DNA from: Pseudomonas sp. GD04091
Lineage (GTDB): Bacteria; Pseudomonadota; Gammaproteobacteria; Pseudomonadales; Pseudomonadaceae
Assembly: GCF_029836165.1 (NCBI RefSeq)
Contig: NZ_JAOEBG010000003.1
Coordinates: 124,001 to 188,000 of the forward strand
Reading direction: 5' to 3'
Length of the DNA stretch: 64,000 nt
Positions within the stretch are counted from its first letter, which is position 1. Each line of letters opens with the position of its first letter. This document shows, one piece after another, positions 32,650 to 42,696 of this stretch. Made by a program: the position numbers and the translations under genes. The notes below the pieces were generated by a model, which was not told the origin of the DNA, did no database searches, and saw only the letters and a list, made by a program, of their open reading frames with translations.

Positions 32650-33356
32650 CAGGCGGCCCTCTCCAGGGTCGCGGTGACCCCGCCGTCGGCATCGCGCCGG
32701 CAGGCCATGCGCAGCACCGTCAGCCCGGCATTGCGCGCCAGGGCTTCGTCATGGGTGGCGACCACGCAGGTCACCTGGCGCGCCTCGGCCTCGCGCAGCA
32801 GCAGTTGCATCACCCGCTCGGCGTTCACCGGGTCCAGCGCCGCGGTGGGTTCGTCGGCCAGCAGCAAGGCCGGGGCATGGACCAGGGCACGGGCGCAACT
32901 GACCCGCTGGCGCTGGCCGAGGGACAGCATGGCGGGTTTCTTGCCCAACTGATCGTGCACATCCAGCGCCGCGGCCAGGCGTTCGACGCTGCCGTCATCG
33001 TCCAGCCCCAGCAACTGGCGCGGCAGGCGGATATTGCCGCGCACATCGAGAAAGCCCAGCAACCCGCCCGCCTGCAGCACGTAGCCGAGGTTGCGGCTGC
33101 GCAAGTCTGCCAAGCGATCGAGCTGCCGGCCGCGCCACAGCCCGGCGACATCCTCGCCGCCCAGGGTGAACGCGTCGGCGGCATCCGGGGCCAGCACCAG
33201 CGCCAGCAGGTCGAGCAAGGTGCTCTTGCCACAGCCGCTCGCGCCGACCAGCGCCACCCGCTCGCCCACGGCCAGGTGCAGCTGGTCGATCCGCAGGCTG
33301 TAACGCTGGGCGCCCTGCCCGCGCGTCTTGCGCACCCCGTCCAGGCGAATCATCAC
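32649..33356 (-). CDS. tagT: TagT: ABC transporter ATPase
   Basis: 235 residues with Walker A GASGCGKST (~38-46), ABC signature LSLGQRQRVSCARAL, Walker B ALLLADEP and the switch His in VVATHDEAL. With TagS it forms the inner-membrane complex of the TagQRST signalling pathway upstream of PpkA. Overlaps the ppkA stop by 4 bp. Confidence 0.92.
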   Translation of the reverse strand: MMIRLDGVRKTRGQGAQRYSLRIDQLHLAVGERVALVGASGCGKSTLLDLLALVLAPDAADAFTLGGEDVAGLWRGRQLDRLADLRSRNLGYVLQAGGLLGFLDVRGNIRLPRQLLGLDDDGSVERLAAALDVHDQLGKKPAMLSLGQRQRVSCARALVHAPALLLADEPTAALDPVNAERVMQLLLREAEARQVTCVVATHDEALARNAGLTVLRMACRRDADGGVTATLERAA

Positions 33357-36328
33357 GGCAGCGTCGACAGCGGCACACGGTACAGGGCATCACCCGGCTC
33401 GGCATTGCCGAAGCGCACCCAGTTGGCCATGTCGTTGTGGAAGGTTTCGTACAAGCGGATCTTCGAGTCCAGCTCGTCGATGAAGTCCTCCTGCTCGGCC
33501 ACCGACAGCGACAGCCACAGGTCCTGGGTCATGCTCAGGGACTTGCTGCGGTACGGCAGACCCTCGAGGTATTCACCGAGCACGCCGCCCTGGGCGAGGT
33601 TGGTGCCCTTGCGCAACGCGCCGGGGTCGCGGCTCATGTAGGCACTGGCGCTGGCGATCTCGTTGAAGAAGTCACCCGGCGAGCTGCGGGTCTTGCGCGC
33701 GGCATCGACGATCAGCTTGAGCGATTGCTGCAGGTCGTTGAGCTGCAGCTTGGTGAGCATCACGCACACCTGCAGGGTCGGCAGCGCCGGGTTGGTCAGG
33801 TCGCGATCGGCGGTCCAGGCGCTGACCAGCTGCGGCGCCTGGCTGGCGCCGTGGCGGCCGAGGAAGTCCATGTGCATGGCGTAGCCGATGGCCTGGGACT
33901 TGGCCGCCAGGCTCGAGGCCGAGGTCAGCAACGGCACCGGCTGTGGCTGCTGGTTGCGCACCTGGTGTACCAGCTCGGCGAAGGTCGAGCCGATTTCGCG
34001 CACACGGTCACCGAACACACCGACCTCGCCGCCCGGCACGCCGACATAGAGGTCGCCGATCTGCGGGTTGCTGTCGGCCGTCAGCACGCGGTACTGGGTC
34101 TCGGCCATGCCGTGATTCTTCACGCCGGCCGGGGTGCGCAGGTGCAGGGCGTAGATCTTGATCTGCTTGCTCAACGCGGCCTGGCGCACTTCGGCTTCGT
34201 TCATCTGGGTGCTGCTGAACGGGTCGTTCTTGCGCAGCGCGCCGGCATCGCTGACCAGCAGGATGAGGCGCCCGCCATAGCCGGACCAGTCCATGCCTTC
34301 GACCGCCTGCATCACCCCGGCGAAGGCGTCCTCGTTGAACGAGTGGCTGGACACGCTGGTGGCCTTGACCTGCGAGGCGGCCTTGAGGAAACGCGCCGGA
34401 TCGCGGCCTTCCTCCAGGCTGACCAGGGTCTTGCTCAGGTAGTCGAGGCCCGGGGTGCGCTTGACGCTGTTGCGAAAGCCCACCAGGCCGAAGCTGACGC
34501 TGTCCAGCTCGCCACGGGCCGCCAGTTGCTGCTGCAACTCGCTGACCACCTGGCGCACCCGGTCGATGTAGGGCTGCATCGACACCGAGGTGTCCACCAC
34601 CAGGACGATGCCGGTGCGGAAGCTGTTGTCGCCGACCGCCGCCACGCCAGCCGCCTTGGGCGCCCCATCGCGGGCGCTGGCGCCGGGGTCGATGGAAGCG
34701 ATGTTGAGCAACTGCACCGGCTGGCCGCTTTCATCGAAGCTTTCGCGGTAGTCGAAGATCGGCATCAGGTAGAACTGATTCTGCGGCACGGCGCTGGCCG
34801 CTGGCTCCAGGGCCATTACCTGGGGCACCTGCGCCGGGTTGTTCTGCGCCTTGAGCAGGCTGTCGCGGGCCTTGCCGGTGTCGTCGAGCAAGTGCTGCAC
34901 GTCGTTCGCCTGACGCATGAACATCACTGGCGAACGGCCGGAGCGCTCGGTGAACTTGAGCACCAGGCTCTGCTTCCAGTCGCTGGTCTGGTCGGCCGGC
35001 AGCCAGCCGTCGCGCTGGCCATCGCTGGCGGCGCCGACCTGGACCCAGGCCTGGCCACCGACGTCCTTGCGCTGGTAGACGTAGAGCACGGAGAAGGCCG
35101 GCAACTGCTCGCCCGAAGCGTCACCTGGCTGGGCCATCAGCTGGGCGTCTGGCTTGGTCAGCACGCGCTGGAACAGGGTCTTCTTGCCTGGCATCAACAG
35201 TGGGCGGCCATCGTCCGTGGTGGCGACGGGCGTCATCTTCGGCTCGGCCGGGGCCACACCGTCGGCGGGCGCCTGCACCACAGGCGTGTCAGGCACGGGC
35301 GCGTTGTCACCGAGCAACCAGAAGAACGCGCCACCCAGCCCCAATGCCGCCGCGACAGCCACCGCCAGCACGGCCTTGGCGGGCTTGTTCGACCCGGACT
35401 TCACCGCAGGCGCAGGCTTGGGCTCAGGCACGACAGCGGCCTGCGGAATGTCGATGGACACCGGCTTCGGGGTAGCCGGTGGCGGGATCGGCAGCGGGCG
35501 GACCAATGTGCTCTCGTTCTCGTCGATCGGCGCCTGGAGCGTCAGGCGGTCCAGCGCGGCGAGCAACGCCGCCGCATCGGCGAAGCGCTCGTTCGGATCC
35601 TTGGCCAGCAAGCCACGCAGGATGTCCTGGTAGCGGCCATGTTCGATGGGCAGTTCCGGCAGAGGCTCGGTCAGGTGCGCGAGCGCCGTGGACAGCGCGT
35701 CGGTGCCGTTGTACGGCAGCTTGCCGACGAGGATCTCGTAGAGCACCACGCCCAGCGCATAGAGGTCGGCGCGCCCGTCGATCTCCATGCCGCGCGCCTG
35801 CTCCGGGCTCATGTAGCTCGGCGTGCCGACGGCGAAACCGGCCTGGGTGAACTGGGTACGGTCATCCAGCGACTTGGCGATGCCGAAGTCCGACAGCACG
35901 GCGGTACCGTCGGCGCGGAACAGGATGTTGGCCGGCTTCACATCGCGGTGCACCAGACCCTGGGCGTGGGCATAGCCCAGGGCCTGGGCGATCTGGCGGA
36001 CGTACAGCAATCCTTGCTCGGGCGTCAGGCCCGCGGCGATGCGCTCCTTCAGCGTGCCGCTGGGCAGGTATTCCATGGCCATGTAGTACAGCTCGCCGAC
36101 ATTGCCGATGTCGTGGATGGTGGCGATGTTCGGGTGCGCCAGCCGCGCCAGGGTGCGGCCCTCGCGCAGGAAGCGCTCGCAGAAGGTCGGGTCGGCGGCC
36201 AGGCTCGCCGCCATGATCTTCAGCGCCACCTTGCGCTCGAGGGAGCGCTGGGTGACGAGGTACACGCTGGCCATGGCGCCCTGGCCAAGCTCGCTGTCGA
36301 TGTCGAATCCGGGGATCTGCATGTCCAT
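33353..36328 (-). CDS. ppkA: PpkA: membrane Ser/Thr kinase activating T6SS
   Basis: 991 residues. N-terminal kinase with glycine loop GQGAMASVY, Lys in VALKIM, catalytic HRDVKPANILF and DFG in LSDFGIAK; a proline-rich linker; one membrane segment (AVLAVAVAAALGLGGAFFWL, ~320-340); then a periplasmic part with a von Willebrand A domain (IVLVVDTSVSMQPYI, intact DxSxS) and a helical C-terminus. In P. aeruginosa PpkA phosphorylates Fha1 to switch the machine on. The ATG at 36328 gives MDMQIPGFDIDSELGQGAM. Confidence 0.95.
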   Translation of the reverse strand: MDMQIPGFDIDSELGQGAMASVYLVTQRSLERKVALKIMAASLAADPTFCERFLREGRTLARLAHPNIATIHDIGNVGELYYMAMEYLPSGTLKERIAAGLTPEQGLLYVRQIAQALGYAHAQGLVHRDVKPANILFRADGTAVLSDFGIAKSLDDRTQFTQAGFAVGTPSYMSPEQARGMEIDGRADLYALGVVLYEILVGKLPYNGTDALSTALAHLTEPLPELPIEHGRYQDILRGLLAKDPNERFADAAALLAALDRLTLQAPIDENESTLVRPLPIPPPATPKPVSIDIPQAAVVPEPKPAPAVKSGSNKPAKAVLAVAVAAALGLGGAFFWLLGDNAPVPDTPVVQAPADGVAPAEPKMTPVATTDDGRPLLMPGKKTLFQRVLTKPDAQLMAQPGDASGEQLPAFSVLYVYQRKDVGGQAWVQVGAASDGQRDGWLPADQTSDWKQSLVLKFTERSGRSPVMFMRQANDVQHLLDDTGKARDSLLKAQNNPAQVPQVMALEPAASAVPQNQFYLMPIFDYRESFDESGQPVQLLNIASIDPGASARDGAPKAAGVAAVGDNSFRTGIVLVVDTSVSMQPYIDRVRQVVSELQQQLAARGELDSVSFGLVGFRNSVKRTPGLDYLSKTLVSLEEGRDPARFLKAASQVKATSVSSHSFNEDAFAGVMQAVEGMDWSGYGGRLILLVSDAGALRKNDPFSSTQMNEAEVRQAALSKQIKIYALHLRTPAGVKNHGMAETQYRVLTADSNPQIGDLYVGVPGGEVGVFGDRVREIGSTFAELVHQVRNQQPQPVPLLTSASSLAAKSQAIGYAMHMDFLGRHGASQAPQLVSAWTADRDLTNPALPTLQVCVMLTKLQLNDLQQSLKLIVDAARKTRSSPGDFFNEIASASAYMSRDPGALRKGTNLAQGGVLGEYLEGLPYRSKSLSMTQDLWLSLSVAEQEDFIDELDSKIRLYETFHNDMANWVRFGNAEPGDALYRVPLSTLP

Positions 36329-36335
36329 GTTTTCT

Positions 36336-37055
36336 TCAGTTCGCCTTCACGACCACGGCGGTGATGTTGTCGGGAGCGCCACGGGTCAGGCCCAGGTGCA
36401 CCAGGCTGCGCACCACCTCGTAGGGATCGGCGTGGCCGAGCACGTCGGCGATCTCGTGGTCCTCGGCGGTCTTGTTAAGGCCATCGCTGCACAGCAGGTA
36501 GGTGTCGCCGGGCCGCACCTGCAGGGCGACGGCCTGCAGCTCGAGGTGATCCTCGACGCCGATGGCGCGGGTGACGATGTTGCCGCGCGGATGCACCCGC
36601 GCCTCGGCCTCGTTGAGTAGGCCGCTGTCCTGCAGTTCCTGGACGTAGCTGTGGTCGTGGGACAGGCGCTCGATGCGACCCTCGCGCAGCCGGTACAGAC
36701 GACTGTCGCCGGCCCACAGGCCGATGGCCTGCTCACCCCGGGCGGCCAGCACCACCACGGTACTGCCCATCATCGCCACGCCGCGGCGCACGGTTTCCTC
36801 GCGCACGATGCCATTGACCCAGGCAAGACCGTCGCGCACCTCGCCGGTGAAGTCGTCGAGCGAGTCGAGCATCGGCAGGCTGCGCAGGCTGTCCATCGCC
36901 AGGCTGCTGACATAGTCGCCCGCCGCGTGCCCGCCCATGCCGTCGGCCACCGCCCACAGCCCCGCCCAGGTCAATTCCAGGCAGGCGTCCTCGTTGATCT
37001 TGCGCACCATGCCGACATGGCTGTAGCTGGCCGCTGTGTACTGCATGTCGGTCAT
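36336..37055 (-). CDS. pppA: PppA: PP2C phosphatase opposing PpkA
   Basis: 239 residues with PP2C metal-binding motifs: EDACLE near the N-terminus, ADGMGGHAAGD, GDSRLYRLREG, SDGLNKTAEDHEI and DNITAVVV at the end. It removes the phosphate from Fha to stop secretion. Overlaps the tagF stop by 4 bp; 7 bp before ppkA. Confidence 0.95.
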   Translation of the reverse strand: MTDMQYTAASYSHVGMVRKINEDACLELTWAGLWAVADGMGGHAAGDYVSSLAMDSLRSLPMLDSLDDFTGEVRDGLAWVNGIVREETVRRGVAMMGSTVVVLAARGEQAIGLWAGDSRLYRLREGRIERLSHDHSYVQELQDSGLLNEAEARVHPRGNIVTRAIGVEDHLELQAVALQVRPGDTYLLCSDGLNKTAEDHEIADVLGHADPYEVVRSLVHLGLTRGAPDNITAVVVKAN

Positions 37056-37708
37056 TCGCTGCGCGCCTCGCTACCCAGTAGAAACCCGGCGAAATCCTCG
37101 CTGCGGGGCAAGCCCGCACAGCGCATCAACCCCGGGGCGATACGTTCGGAACCCCTGCCCCACCACAGGCTCATGCCCTCGCAGGCGCATTCGGCCAAGG
37201 CCAGCGCACGCCCTTGCGGGGTCGTCGCATCCAACCGCTGCAACCCACCCACAGCCAAACGCGGTCCTTGTAGGAGCGGCCTCGCACCGCGAAAAGGCTG
37301 CAAAGCAGCTTCAAACTCCTCAAAGGCCGCACCCGGCTCAAGCGTCGCCAGCAACGCCGCCTCGACCGCCTCGAACCCTTCCTCGGCCCCGGCCACCACA
37401 GGCGCCAACGGCTGTCCCGGCTCCAGCACCTGGGCCACGGTCAGCGGAAAATACCGTCCGACCCGGTCGATGCTCGGCATCAGCACGCCGATGACCGCCT
37501 CGGGCCCGCACAGCCCCGGCGCCAGGGCGAAACGCCACAGGGGGCTGACCAGGTAGGCCTCGAGCCAACGCTCGCCCAATGCCTGCTGGCTGGCCTGCAT
37601 CCCCGCCGCCAGCCACTGGTCCCAGGGCTGGATGAAAGTCCGTGGCAGGCCCCGGCTGACGAAGTCACCGCGGCTGGCCAGTTTTCCGTAGAACCCCACG
37701 TCGTTCAC
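37052..37708 (-). CDS. tagF: TagF: post-translational T6SS repressor
   Basis: 218 residues from GTG 37708 (overlap of 4 bp with the tssM stop); the open frame extends further upstream only in antisense-like sequence. N-terminus NDVGFYGKLASRGDFVSRGL is diagnostic of TagF (ImpM), with WDQWLAAGMQ, FPLTVAQV and the later LPRSEDF block. In P. aeruginosa TagF holds the machine off independently of PppA. An REP element is read in frame around codons 135-148. Confidence 0.92.
   Translation of the reverse strand: MNDVGFYGKLASRGDFVSRGLPRTFIQPWDQWLAAGMQASQQALGERWLEAYLVSPLWRFALAPGLCGPEAVIGVLMPSIDRVGRYFPLTVAQVLEPGQPLAPVVAGAEEGFEAVEAALLATLEPGAAFEEFEAALQPFRGARPLLQGPRLAVGGLQRLDATTPQGRALALAECACEGMSLWWGRGSERIAPGLMRCAGLPRSEDFAGFLLGSEARSE
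37268..37309. repeat. REP element inside tagF
   Basis: TTGTAGGAGCGGCCTCGCAC, then CGCGAAAAGGCTGCAAAGCAGC: the same unit type as in the intergenic REPINs at 42561 and 49460 but within the tagF coding sequence, translated as LQPFRGARPLLQ without breaking the frame. Confidence 0.7.
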
Positions 37709-40700
37709 AGATGCTCCGGCAGGCTGAAACCGCTGAGCACTCGGCTGCGGAACGGGTTGAAGGCGCTGCTGGCACGCAGCTCGTAGGACACGCTGGCGCC
37801 ATCGACGCGCAGGCGTAGGTTGAAGCGCTCCGGCGAACTTCCGGCCACCAGATCGGACTGGTCGAGCAGGCGGAACCAGGCCCAGGGACCTTCCACGGTC
37901 AGACCGGAACGGCCGGTGGCCGAGGGTGGCGAAATCGACAGGCGCACCACGCCGATGCTGTTCGGATTGGGCCACTGCAGCGCCACCGGCCGGCTCGGGC
38001 CATGGTCGTAGCTGACCTGCTGGCCATCGAGGTCGAGCAGGAACTGGGTGATGCTCGCGTCCATCGCCACCGGCTTGAGCTCGAAGCGCACGCCGGGCTG
38101 CACGCCGTTGCTGTTGCGGAAGAACGCGTCACGGATGCTCGCCGCGCGCTGGAAGGTGTACAGCACGTTGCTGTTGATCCCCAGTTTCTGCGCGGCGCCC
38201 GGCTGCCAGCTCCACGGTGTGCTCGACGTGTTGACGTAGGGCTGCAGGTACTTGCGGAAGTAGTTGTCCATCACCCCGCCGATGCCGAAGAACTGGCCGA
38301 AGTCCTCCAGGGTGGCATCCCGCGAGCTGCCGGCCACCAGCGGATAGCGACCGCTGAGGGACTGGCGGTAGACATTGACCACTTCGCTGGTCCAGGCGGC
38401 GTTGAGCTGGTTGCGCACCCCGCCCATGACGATGTTGTGGGTCGAGCCGAGCACCGAGCTCACCAGGTTCTGCACCACCTTGGGCTGACGCGCGGCGCCC
38501 AGGGCGACACGCTGGGCGGCGGCCTGGGCCTGGTTCTTGGCCTCGCCCAGCAGCGCCTCGCCACTGGCGCCGACCATGGCGCTGACCTGCACATAGAGGG
38601 CGTTGAGATCGGTGAGCAGGCCATCGATGGCCGCAGGCGTGCCCTCGCCGGTTTCCACCAACGCGGCCAGCTCGGCGAAGTGCGCGGTCACCGGGTCCAC
38701 CTCGCGGGCGGCCGAGTTGTCGCTGGGCAATGGCGCGTCGCCGAGCAGGCCACCGAGACGCTGGCGCAGCTGGTCGACACCGGCCTGCTCGGCCTTGGCC
38801 TGGACCTTGTCGAGGGTGCTCGGCTGCGCCAGGTTGGTTTCCTTGGCCACCGCCTGCAGCAGTTTCTTCATCGGCGAGCTCGGCCCGGACAGCACCCGCA
38901 GCACATCGGCGGCCTGGCCGACGCTGGTGATCGGCACGAAGTCCAGGTCCGCCAGCAGCGCGTCCCAGGTGCGGATGTAGTCCTGGTAGTACAGCTGCAG
39001 CACATCGTCGGCCAGGCGCTTGGCGTCGCCCGACTCGCTGGCCTCGCGGCCCAGCACCCAGCGCTCCTCGGCCAGCGTCTCGCTGTGAGCCAGGCTGGCG
39101 GCGAGGAACGCCTTGCGATAGCCCTCGACGGTGAAGATGCCCGGCAGCGGCTCGCTCAGCGGCTTGCCGTTCTTGAAACGGAACACCAGCGCGGCATCCC
39201 GGCCGGCTGCGTCACTGACGCGGAAGTCGCTGACCCCGGCCGGCAGTTTCTGGCGCTTGACCCGATCATAGACACGCTGGGCCACCGGCAGTTGCTGGAG
39301 CTGGCGGCGGGTGTCGTCGATCAGGCGCTGATCGAGGCGGGCATTGGGCGGACGCTTGTCGAACAGTGCCACCAGGTGTTGCTCCAGGGCCTGGCGCAGG
39401 TCCGGGGCCAGGTCCCGGGGCAGGCTGCGTTCCCAGTCGAGGGTGATCCAGGCCTTGATGAACTCGGGATCGTAGTGCTCGCCATCGGCCAGCATGAGGT
39501 AGGCCTTGAGCCCTTCGTAGAGGTAGTCGGACGGGCCACCTGCGTACAGTTGCTCCTCGATGCGGGTGACCAGGCGCGGGGCGAAGATGGCGATCAGCAG
39601 CTTGCGGTAGACGCTGTCGGACTCCCCTTCGAGCATGTCGCCCTGGTACAGCCCCAGGCCCTCGGCCCAGCCCGGCGGATCCTCGGCCAGGCGGCGCACA
39701 CCGTTGAGCAACGGCAGCACGTCGACCACGTTGCGCTGCGCCGGGCTCAGCTCCTGCACACTCTTGCCCAGCGGCTTGAGGCGGCTGTCGACCTCGGCGA
39801 TGTACTGCTGGTTGGCGCGATAGCTCAGGGTCCACAAGGTACCCACCACCAGAACCAAGGCCACACTGAGGGCCAGGGCGCCCCGGGCGATCCATTTGCG
39901 CCGCTGCTCGACCTTCGGGTTGCTGCCGACCAGGCCGCGCTCGGCGAAGGCCACGGCGCTGAACAGCTTCTCGATGAAATAGCTGCGCCCGGTGCCGTTC
40001 TGCCGCGCCAGGTGAGCACGATCCAGGCCCATGCTCTGGGCCATGCTGCCGATCAGGCGATCGATGGGGCTGCCTTCCTGGGTGCCGCTGGTGAAGTACA
40101 CGCCGCGCAGCAGGGCGCGCTCTTCGAAGGCGTTGGGCTTGAAGACGCCATCGAGGAAGGTCTTGAGGTTGCCGCGCAGGGCGGCGAACTGCTGGACGAA
40201 GCCGTAGACCAGGTCGCGCCTGGCAGGGTCGCGCTCCTGTTGCAGGCGCTCGACCAGACGCTGGTTCAGGCGCTGCTCCAGCAAGGCGAACTCGCTGCCG
40301 AACTGCGCCAACGGCCCGTCACCCTGCTGGCCGTCGTCGAGCGGGAAGGTCATGCCCCACACCTGCGCGCGCTCTTCCTTGCTCAGGTTGTCGAAGAACT
40401 CCATGAACCCCGGCACCAGGTCGAGCTTGGTCAGCATCAGGTAGATCGGGAAGCGCACGCCCAGCTGGCTGTACAACTCCTGGATGCGGGTACGGATCGC
40501 CGCGGCATGGGCGGCACGCTCGGCATCGCTGCCCAGCAGCAGGTCGGACAGACTGATGGCGATGAACGCGCCATCGATGGGACGGCGCGAGCGCTGAGTC
40601 TTGAGCAGGTCGAGGAAGCCCAGCCAGGCCGCCTTGTCCACCTGGGCGTGGCTGTCCTGGGTGGTGTAGCGGCCAGCGGTATCGAGCAGCACGGCCTGGT

Positions 40701-41211
40701 CGGTGAACCACCAGTCGCAGTTGCGCGTGCCGCCGACACCACGGATGGCGCCTTCACCCATCTGCGCCGCCAGCGGGAAATGCAGGCCGGAATTGACCAG
40801 CGCGGTGGTCTTGCCGGAACCGGGCGGGCCGATGATCACGTACCACGGCAGCTCGTACAGGTTGCGCCGCTCGTCACCACCCAGGCGCGCCTTCTTCAGC
40901 AGCACCAGAGCTTCGTCCATGCGCTGGCGCAGGGTCGCCAGCTCCTCGGCGGTGGCCACGCTGGCAGGGTCCGGCGTGGTCTCGGCGGCCAGGCTCTGCA
41001 TCACCTTGGCCGCCTGGCGACGGGCCTGGACGATGCGCCACACGCGGTAGGCGATCCACACCGCGAACAGCAGGACGATCAGCACCACGCGTGGCGCGGC
41101 CGGCACCAGCGCATCGAGCAGCGGGCCGAGGAACCAGATGATCAGGCTGAGGGCGAGCAGGCCCAGCACCGGGACCACCCAGCGAATGACAACATTGAAA
41201 AACGCCTTCAC
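37705..41211 (-). CDS. tssM: TssM (IcmF) inner-membrane scaffold
   Basis: 1168 residues: two N-terminal membrane segments (VIRWVVPVLGLLALSLIIWF; VVLIVLLFAVWIAYRVW), a cytoplasmic domain with Walker A GPPGSGKTTAL (~132-142), a third segment near 450 (ALALSVALVLVVGTLW), and a long periplasmic part ending in the beta-rich region that contacts TssJ. Forms the TssJLM membrane complex. 4-bp overlaps on both sides. Confidence 0.96.
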   Translation of the reverse strand: MKAFFNVVIRWVVPVLGLLALSLIIWFLGPLLDALVPAAPRVVLIVLLFAVWIAYRVWRIVQARRQAAKVMQSLAAETTPDPASVATAEELATLRQRMDEALVLLKKARLGGDERRNLYELPWYVIIGPPGSGKTTALVNSGLHFPLAAQMGEGAIRGVGGTRNCDWWFTDQAVLLDTAGRYTTQDSHAQVDKAAWLGFLDLLKTQRSRRPIDGAFIAISLSDLLLGSDAERAAHAAAIRTRIQELYSQLGVRFPIYLMLTKLDLVPGFMEFFDNLSKEERAQVWGMTFPLDDGQQGDGPLAQFGSEFALLEQRLNQRLVERLQQERDPARRDLVYGFVQQFAALRGNLKTFLDGVFKPNAFEERALLRGVYFTSGTQEGSPIDRLIGSMAQSMGLDRAHLARQNGTGRSYFIEKLFSAVAFAERGLVGSNPKVEQRRKWIARGALALSVALVLVVGTLWTLSYRANQQYIAEVDSRLKPLGKSVQELSPAQRNVVDVLPLLNGVRRLAEDPPGWAEGLGLYQGDMLEGESDSVYRKLLIAIFAPRLVTRIEEQLYAGGPSDYLYEGLKAYLMLADGEHYDPEFIKAWITLDWERSLPRDLAPDLRQALEQHLVALFDKRPPNARLDQRLIDDTRRQLQQLPVAQRVYDRVKRQKLPAGVSDFRVSDAAGRDAALVFRFKNGKPLSEPLPGIFTVEGYRKAFLAASLAHSETLAEERWVLGREASESGDAKRLADDVLQLYYQDYIRTWDALLADLDFVPITSVGQAADVLRVLSGPSSPMKKLLQAVAKETNLAQPSTLDKVQAKAEQAGVDQLRQRLGGLLGDAPLPSDNSAAREVDPVTAHFAELAALVETGEGTPAAIDGLLTDLNALYVQVSAMVGASGEALLGEAKNQAQAAAQRVALGAARQPKVVQNLVSSVLGSTHNIVMGGVRNQLNAAWTSEVVNVYRQSLSGRYPLVAGSSRDATLEDFGQFFGIGGVMDNYFRKYLQPYVNTSSTPWSWQPGAAQKLGINSNVLYTFQRAASIRDAFFRNSNGVQPGVRFELKPVAMDASITQFLLDLDGQQVSYDHGPSRPVALQWPNPNSIGVVRLSISPPSATGRSGLTVEGPWAWFRLLDQSDLVAGSSPERFNLRLRVDGASVSYELRASSAFNPFRSRVLSGFSLPEHL

Positions 41212-42518
41212 TCGACGCCCTCCGCCAGAACGGTAATTTCAACCCGGCGATTCTTCGCCCGGCCCTGCGCGCTGTCGTTCGACGCCAGCGGCTCGGTGTC
41301 GCTCAGGCCCTGCGCGGTGAAGCGCCCGGGCTGGCCAGTGCGGGCGGCGAGGATGTCCTTCACCTCTTCGGCGCGGGCCTGGGACAACGCCCAGTTGGAC
41401 GGGAAGCGGATCGTGGCGATGCGCTGGTTGTCGCTGTGGCCGGTGACTTTCACATTGCCTTTCACTTTCGCCACGGCCTCGGCGATGCGCAGCATCAGCG
41501 GCTGGAAGTCGCTCTTGATGCTGGCGCTGGCCGAGGCGAACAGTTCGTCGCCACGGATGGTCACCACCGAGCGGTCCACCGCGTCCTCCACGGCGACCCG
41601 GCCGGCCTTGATGTCCTCGGCCAGAAAGCCGGCCAGGCGCGGACGCTCGACAGGCTTGGGCTGCACCACCGGGCGGTCCATGGCCTGCACCGGGATCTCG
41701 CCCAGCGCATGGATGCCACGGAACACCGGCTCGGCATCGGCCGCCAGCTTCAGGCGCAGGCCGAACAGCACCAGCAACAGCAGCGCCAGGGCCACCGCCA
41801 GGCCGACCCAGGGCGGCACGAACTGCGCCAGGCGATCACGGGCCACGGTCACGCCGCGCCAGTGCGGCGACAGCTCGCGTTCGAGCTCGCCACGGGCGCT
41901 GCGAATGGTCGCGGCGGCGCGCTCACGCAGGGCTTCGAGCTGGGCGCGGCCATCGTTCATCACCCGGTAGCGGCCTTCGAAGCCGAGGCTGGTGCACAGG
42001 TACAGCAGCTCCAGCAGGTGCAGGCGCTCACGCGGGCTCTGCAGGCAGTGCTCCATCAGCTGGAACACCTTCTCGCCGCCCCAGGCCTCGTTGTGCACGG
42101 TGATCAGCAGGCTCTGCTTGCCCCAGTCGCTGGCGCTGCCCCACGGCGTGCTGAGCACCGCTTCATCGAGCGCGGTGCACAGCGCATAACGCGCCAGCAG
42201 CACCTCGTTGCGCGGCACCCCGGCGGCCTCGGCGCGCTCCTCGAACTGGCGCAGGTAGGCCAGCAACTGCGCGCGCAGGCTGGCCGGCGCCGGGTGGGCG
42301 ATGGTGTTGCGCAGGCGCGTCAGCAGCGCCAGCAACGGGCCAGCCGCCTGTTCCAGCGGGTTCAGGCCCGTGGCCTGCCCCGGCGCCAGCGGTTCGGCGG
42401 GCACATTCAGCGGCGGCGGTGGCGCGGCCGATGCCGGCGTGGCCGGCTGCGGACCACGGCCACCGGGGCGAGGCATGAACTGGGTGCGGTCATTGGCCAA
42501 CGGATCGTCCGATTGCAT
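41208..42518 (-). CDS. tssL: TssL (DotU) with OmpA-like domain
   Basis: 436 residues. N-terminal DotU cytoplasmic domain (from NPLEQAAGPLLALLTRLRNT, with ARYALCTALDEAVLSTPWG and LYLCTSLGFEGRYRV), one membrane segment (WVGLAVALALLLLVLFGL, ~205-222), and a C-terminal OmpA-like peptidoglycan-binding domain (VKVTGHSDN, AQGRAKNRRVEI). This is the 'evolved' TssL type that anchors the complex to the cell wall by itself. Confidence 0.95.
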   Translation of the reverse strand: MQSDDPLANDRTQFMPRPGGRGPQPATPASAAPPPPLNVPAEPLAPGQATGLNPLEQAAGPLLALLTRLRNTIAHPAPASLRAQLLAYLRQFEERAEAAGVPRNEVLLARYALCTALDEAVLSTPWGSASDWGKQSLLITVHNEAWGGEKVFQLMEHCLQSPRERLHLLELLYLCTSLGFEGRYRVMNDGRAQLEALRERAAATIRSARGELERELSPHWRGVTVARDRLAQFVPPWVGLAVALALLLLVLFGLRLKLAADAEPVFRGIHALGEIPVQAMDRPVVQPKPVERPRLAGFLAEDIKAGRVAVEDAVDRSVVTIRGDELFASASASIKSDFQPLMLRIAEAVAKVKGNVKVTGHSDNQRIATIRFPSNWALSQARAEEVKDILAARTGQPGRFTAQGLSDTEPLASNDSAQGRAKNRRVEITVLAEGVE

Positions 42519-42560
42519 CGCGGCTTAGTCTCCGGTCCTTGGATAGGGGGTGGCATCGGG

Positions 42561-42661
42561 GGCCGCGTTGCGGCCCTTTCGCGACACAAGGCCGCTCCTA
42601 CAGGCGTTCGCGCTCCCCTGTAGGAGCGGCCTTGTGTCGCGAAAGGACCGCAACGCGGTCC
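42561..42661. repeat. REPIN between tssL and tssK
   Basis: Left arm 42561-42603 and right arm 42618-42661 are near-perfect reverse complements over 43 bp (GCCCTTTCGCGACACAAGG, CCGCTCCTACAG and its mirror), separated by 14 bp. Typical REP-doublet of P. putida-group genomes; when transcribed it forms a long hairpin inside the T6SS operon mRNA. Confidence 0.88.
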
Positions 42662-42696
42662 CGGCATTATCAAGTCGAGCACCCGACATCACGGCA

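Noticed and set aside
33437..36364. Open frame of 975 codons opposite ppkA
   Set aside because: Antisense shadow of the kinase gene; no domain, no RBS, composition typical of reverse-strand reading.
38002..41970. Open frame of 1322 codons opposite tssM and tssL
   Set aside because: It is the mirror of two well-recognised genes in high-GC DNA; its translation is His/Gln/Arg/Ala-rich low-complexity sequence with no family features.
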